Positions 5,082 to 6,830 of a stretch of DNA of 6,830 nucleotides are shown in pieces (the stretch's first letter is position 1; each line of letters starts with the position of its first letter). A model generated the notes under the pieces. The model saw only the letters and a program-made list of their open reading frames with translations. It was not told where the DNA came from and made no database searches. Origin of the DNA: Caldithrix sp. (GTDB taxonomy: Bacteria > KSB1 > UBA2214 > DYKH01). The stretch is from assembly GCA_020722685.1 (NCBI GenBank), contig DYKH01000244.1, positions 1 through 6,830 of the forward strand. Direction: 5' to 3'. A program made the position numbers and the translations under genes.

Positions 5082-6293
5082 ATGCAAGCCGTCCTGATGG
5101 TCGCGGGTAAAAGCACCCGCACGTATCCGTTAACATTAACACGTCCGAAACCCCTCTTGCCGATCGCCAATCGCTTCATCATCCGGCACAGTCTCGATCA
5201 GATGGTCGGTATATTTGACGAAGTGGTGCTGATCGTCGGCTACCGGCAGGAAATGATTCACGCCGCCCTCGGGGAGAGCTATCGCGGCATTCGACTGATT
5301 TATGAGGAACAAAAGGAACAGTTGGGAACCGGGCACGCGATTTTGCAGGCTCGTCCGCATATTCGCGGTCGTTTCGCGGCAATGAACGGTGACGATCTTT
5401 TTGCACGCGAAGATTTTCAAAGGATGATCGCCTACCCCAATGCTGCCTTGGCCAAAGTTGTCTCCGATCCCTCCATGTATGGCGTTTTTCAGGTGGACGA
5501 TGACAATCGCGTCATCAATTTGGTGGAAAAGCCCAAGGAATATTTGGGCAATCTGGCCAATATCGGCTGCTACGTGTTCGAGCCGGAGATATTCGATGAA
5601 ATCGAGCGCACGCCTTTCAGCGAGCGCGGCGAGATCGAAATTACTTCCGCCATCATGGGTTTGACGCGCAGAACGGAAGTCAAGGCTTTGGCCATCACCG
5701 GTTTCTGGCTGCCTACCGGTTACGCCTGGGATTTGCTGAAGCATCAGGAGCTGCTCATGGCTTCCATGACCGATTCGGTTATTAAAGGAAAAGTCGAGCC
5801 GGGTGCAACCTTGAACGGCCCGGTTCATGTCGGCGAAGGGACGATTATCCGCGCCGGCGCTTACATCGAAGGGCCCGTGGTCATCGGCGACGGCTGTGAC
5901 ATCGGACCGAATTGCTTCATCCGCAAATTCACCGCCATAGGTGATCACTGTCGCATCGGCAATGCGGTGGAGGTCAAGAATTCCATTATTATGAATGGAT
6001 GCTTCATTTCCCATTTGAGCTACGTGGGCGACTCGGTCATCGGCGAGGGTTGTAACTTGGGCGCTGGAACCATCATTGCCAACCGGCGGCATGACGGCAA
6101 GAATGTATTTTCCATGATCAAGAACAAATTGGTGGATAGCGGACGGGAAAAGTTGGGCGCCATTTTGGCCGATGGCGTGTCCACCGGAATTAACACCTCC
6201 ATCTATCCTGGAAGAAAATTGTGGCCGAACAGCGCTACCAAACCTGGAGAGATTGTCAGTAAAGATATCATGCCCGAGAATCGGGAATGGTAA
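5082..6293 (+). CDS. Bifunctional sugar-1-phosphate nucleotidylyltransferase/acetyltransferase (GlmU-like, ST0452-type)
   Basis: Such enzymes activate sugar-1-phosphates with UTP or dTTP to NDP-sugars and may acetylate amino-sugar-1-phosphates, feeding polysaccharide or envelope synthesis in the cytosol. The N-terminal half (1-230) is a nucleotidyltransferase: AGKSTRTYPLT (8-18), RPKPLLP (21-27), QLGTGHAIL (80-88), NGDD (102-105, probable metal site), YGVFQVD (133-139), VEKPKEYLGN (148-157) and SERGEIEITSAI (180-191). The C-terminal half (about 235-385) is a left-handed beta-helix of hexapeptide repeats, such as GPVVIGDGCDIG (264-275). It contains IGNAVEVKNS (292-301), SHLSYVGD (310-317; H311 aligns with the catalytic His of GlmU acetyltransferase) and LGAGTIIANRRHDGK (326-340). 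At 403 residues it is close in length to the characterised archaeal enzyme of Sulfurisphaera tokodaii (about 400) and shorter than E. coli GlmU (456). GGGAG (5071-5075) six bases before the ATG supports the start. The exact sugar substrate is not determinable; pure GlmU function is an alternative. Confidence 0.88.
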   Translation: MQAVLMVAGKSTRTYPLTLTRPKPLLPIANRFIIRHSLDQMVGIFDEVVLIVGYRQEMIHAALGESYRGIRLIYEEQKEQLGTGHAILQARPHIRGRFAAMNGDDLFAREDFQRMIAYPNAALAKVVSDPSMYGVFQVDDDNRVINLVEKPKEYLGNLANIGCYVFEPEIFDEIERTPFSERGEIEITSAIMGLTRRTEVKALAITGFWLPTGYAWDLLKHQELLMASMTDSVIKGKVEPGATLNGPVHVGEGTIIRAGAYIEGPVVIGDGCDIGPNCFIRKFTAIGDHCRIGNAVEVKNSIIMNGCFISHLSYVGDSVIGEGCNLGAGTIIANRRHDGKNVFSMIKNKLVDSGREKLGAILADGVSTGINTSIYPGRKLWPNSATKPGEIVSKDIMPENREW

Positions 6294-6464
6294 GGTGAGC
6301 CGCCAACAAGTGTCATCGCCGGATTCTGACCAAGCCTCCAAAGTGAACTGAAGGGCAATGGCGTACGACCTCCTGCCCGCTCATCATACAAAAGAGCGCG
6401 AAAGGAAAGTCGGGACAAGGTCTTTAGCGTATTTCGTGAGAAGGACATCGGAAATTCTGAATAG
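6294..6464. other. Convergent intergenic gap
   Basis: These 171 bases lie between two converging genes. I see no convincing terminator on either strand: CGCTC (6378-6382) and GAGCG (6394-6398) can pair, but no T-run follows in either direction. An 18-codon frame starting with GTG at 6295 has no resemblance to anything and no clear ribosome site. Confidence 0.6.
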
Positions 6465-6830
6465 TCACTTTTTGGTAGGTTTGAACTCTTCGATTTCCAC
6501 CTCCCTTTGCAGCCATTGCAGGGTGATCACGGATTTCGCATCGCAAATAGTCTCTTTGGCCAAGTTCCCGAAAGCTTCTGCATAACTCATTTCCACGATT
6601 TCGATGTCCTCCGCCTCGTGTTCCAGTCCGCCGCCCTGATGAATCCGCTGCGCATTGGCCACGTCGGCGGCATAAAGATAGATTCGTTCCGAAGTCGCGC
6701 CGGGACTCGGATAGCATTTGCCGATGTATTGTAACTGCTCCGCCTCGATGTGGAAACCAGCTTCTTCTTCGATTTCCCGCACTGCCGTCTCTATGGGACT
6801 GCTGTCATTCTCAATCGAGCCGGCAACCAC
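6465..6830 (-). CDS. nudF: Nudix hydrolase, NudF-like ADP-ribose pyrophosphatase (C-terminal 121 residues)
   Basis: The minus-strand frame enters from the right edge and ends at the TGA at 6467-6465. The first visible codon is GTG, read as an internal Val; the true start lies outside the window. NudF-type enzymes hydrolyse ADP-ribose to AMP and ribose 5-phosphate. The Nudix box is visible close to the edge: G at residue 4, then REIEEEAGF (18-26), with the catalytic glutamates of the REUxEE core present. A Ser stands at the position where the Gx5Ex7REUxEExGU consensus has its first Glu. Family-specific signs follow: YPSPGATSER (about 43-52), GGGLEHEAEDIEIVE (about 69-83, which holds the acidic cluster of the catalytic loop) and CDAKSVITLQWLQ (about 99-111), closely resembling the E. 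coli NudF C-terminus. It converges on the nucleotidylyltransferase gene, with no evidence of functional linkage to it. Confidence 0.85.
   Translation of the reverse strand: MVAGSIENDSSPIETAVREIEEEAGFHIEAEQLQYIGKCYPSPGATSERIYLYAADVANAQRIHQGGGLEHEAEDIEIVEMSYAEAFGNLAKETICDAKSVITLQWLQREVEIEEFKPTKK

Noticed and set aside
6273..6285. CCCGA-GAA-TCGGG hairpin at the end of the nucleotidylyltransferase gene
   Set aside because: It is a perfect 5-base-pair stem but lies inside the coding sequence and has no T-run after it, so it is not supported as a terminator.
5136..6341. A 401-codon minus-strand open frame opposite the nucleotidylyltransferase
   Set aside because: Long antisense frames are common opposite GC-rich genes. 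The plus-strand protein has all expected motifs, while the antisense product shows none.
6295..6351. An 18-codon GTG-started frame after the nucleotidylyltransferase stop
   Set aside because: Too short, with no resemblance to known peptides and no clear ribosome site.
1..6830. CRISPR arrays, tRNA or rRNA genes, insertion sequences and attachment sites
   Set aside because: I looked for regularly spaced repeats, tRNA-like cloverleaf arms, transposase motifs and terminal inverted repeats and found none.

Overview
The window is compact bacterial chromosome of moderate-to-high GC, with short intergenic gaps, Shine-Dalgarno (SD)-led starts and recognisable sigma70-type promoter hexamers. The gene content (a large RecQ with extra C-terminal modules, a DprA of the no-winged-helix type, an archaeal-style bifunctional sugar-1-phosphate nucleotidylyltransferase/acetyltransferase and a NudF-type ADP-ribose pyrophosphatase) suggests a free-living bacterium, possibly from a poorly cultured lineage such as the FCB/KSB1-like phyla. 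That taxonomic guess is weak: there is no rRNA or other marker here.

Layout: (1) 1-301, minus strand, the first 100 residues of a type IIG restriction-modification enzyme (PD-(D/E)XK nuclease end), running off the left edge. (2) 302-621, a divergent intergenic region with good candidate promoters in both directions and a long, potentially structured leader in front of recQ. (3) 622-3954, plus strand, a 1110-residue RecQ-family helicase. It carries the helicase core, zinc-binding element, RQC, an HTH_40-like region, a second RQC-like segment, HRDC and a C-terminal ComF/ComFC-type phosphoribosyltransferase (PRTase). (4) 3963-4868, plus strand, dprA, eight bases downstream and almost certainly translationally coupled. 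(5) 4869-5081, an intergenic region with a terminator-like hairpin and a perfect 13-base dyad. (6) 5082-6293, plus strand, the sugar nucleotidylyltransferase/acetyltransferase. (7) 6294-6464, a convergent gap with nothing convincing. (8) 6465-6830, minus strand, the C-terminal 121 residues of a NudF-like Nudix hydrolase, running off the right edge.

The most interesting unit is the recQ-PRTase/dprA operon. In naturally transformable Firmicutes the helicase ComFA, the phosphoribosyltransferase-like ComFC and DprA work together on incoming single-stranded DNA, and ComFA is reported to form complexes with ComFC and DprA. Here a different helicase (RecQ) is covalently fused to the ComFC-like domain and made from the same transcript as DprA. 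I infer an analogous helicase-PRTase-DprA machine for single-stranded DNA, either in DNA uptake and recombination or in defence. A type IIG restriction enzyme is transcribed divergently from the same promoter region. The sugar-nucleotide and Nudix genes look like ordinary metabolic or cell-envelope neighbours.
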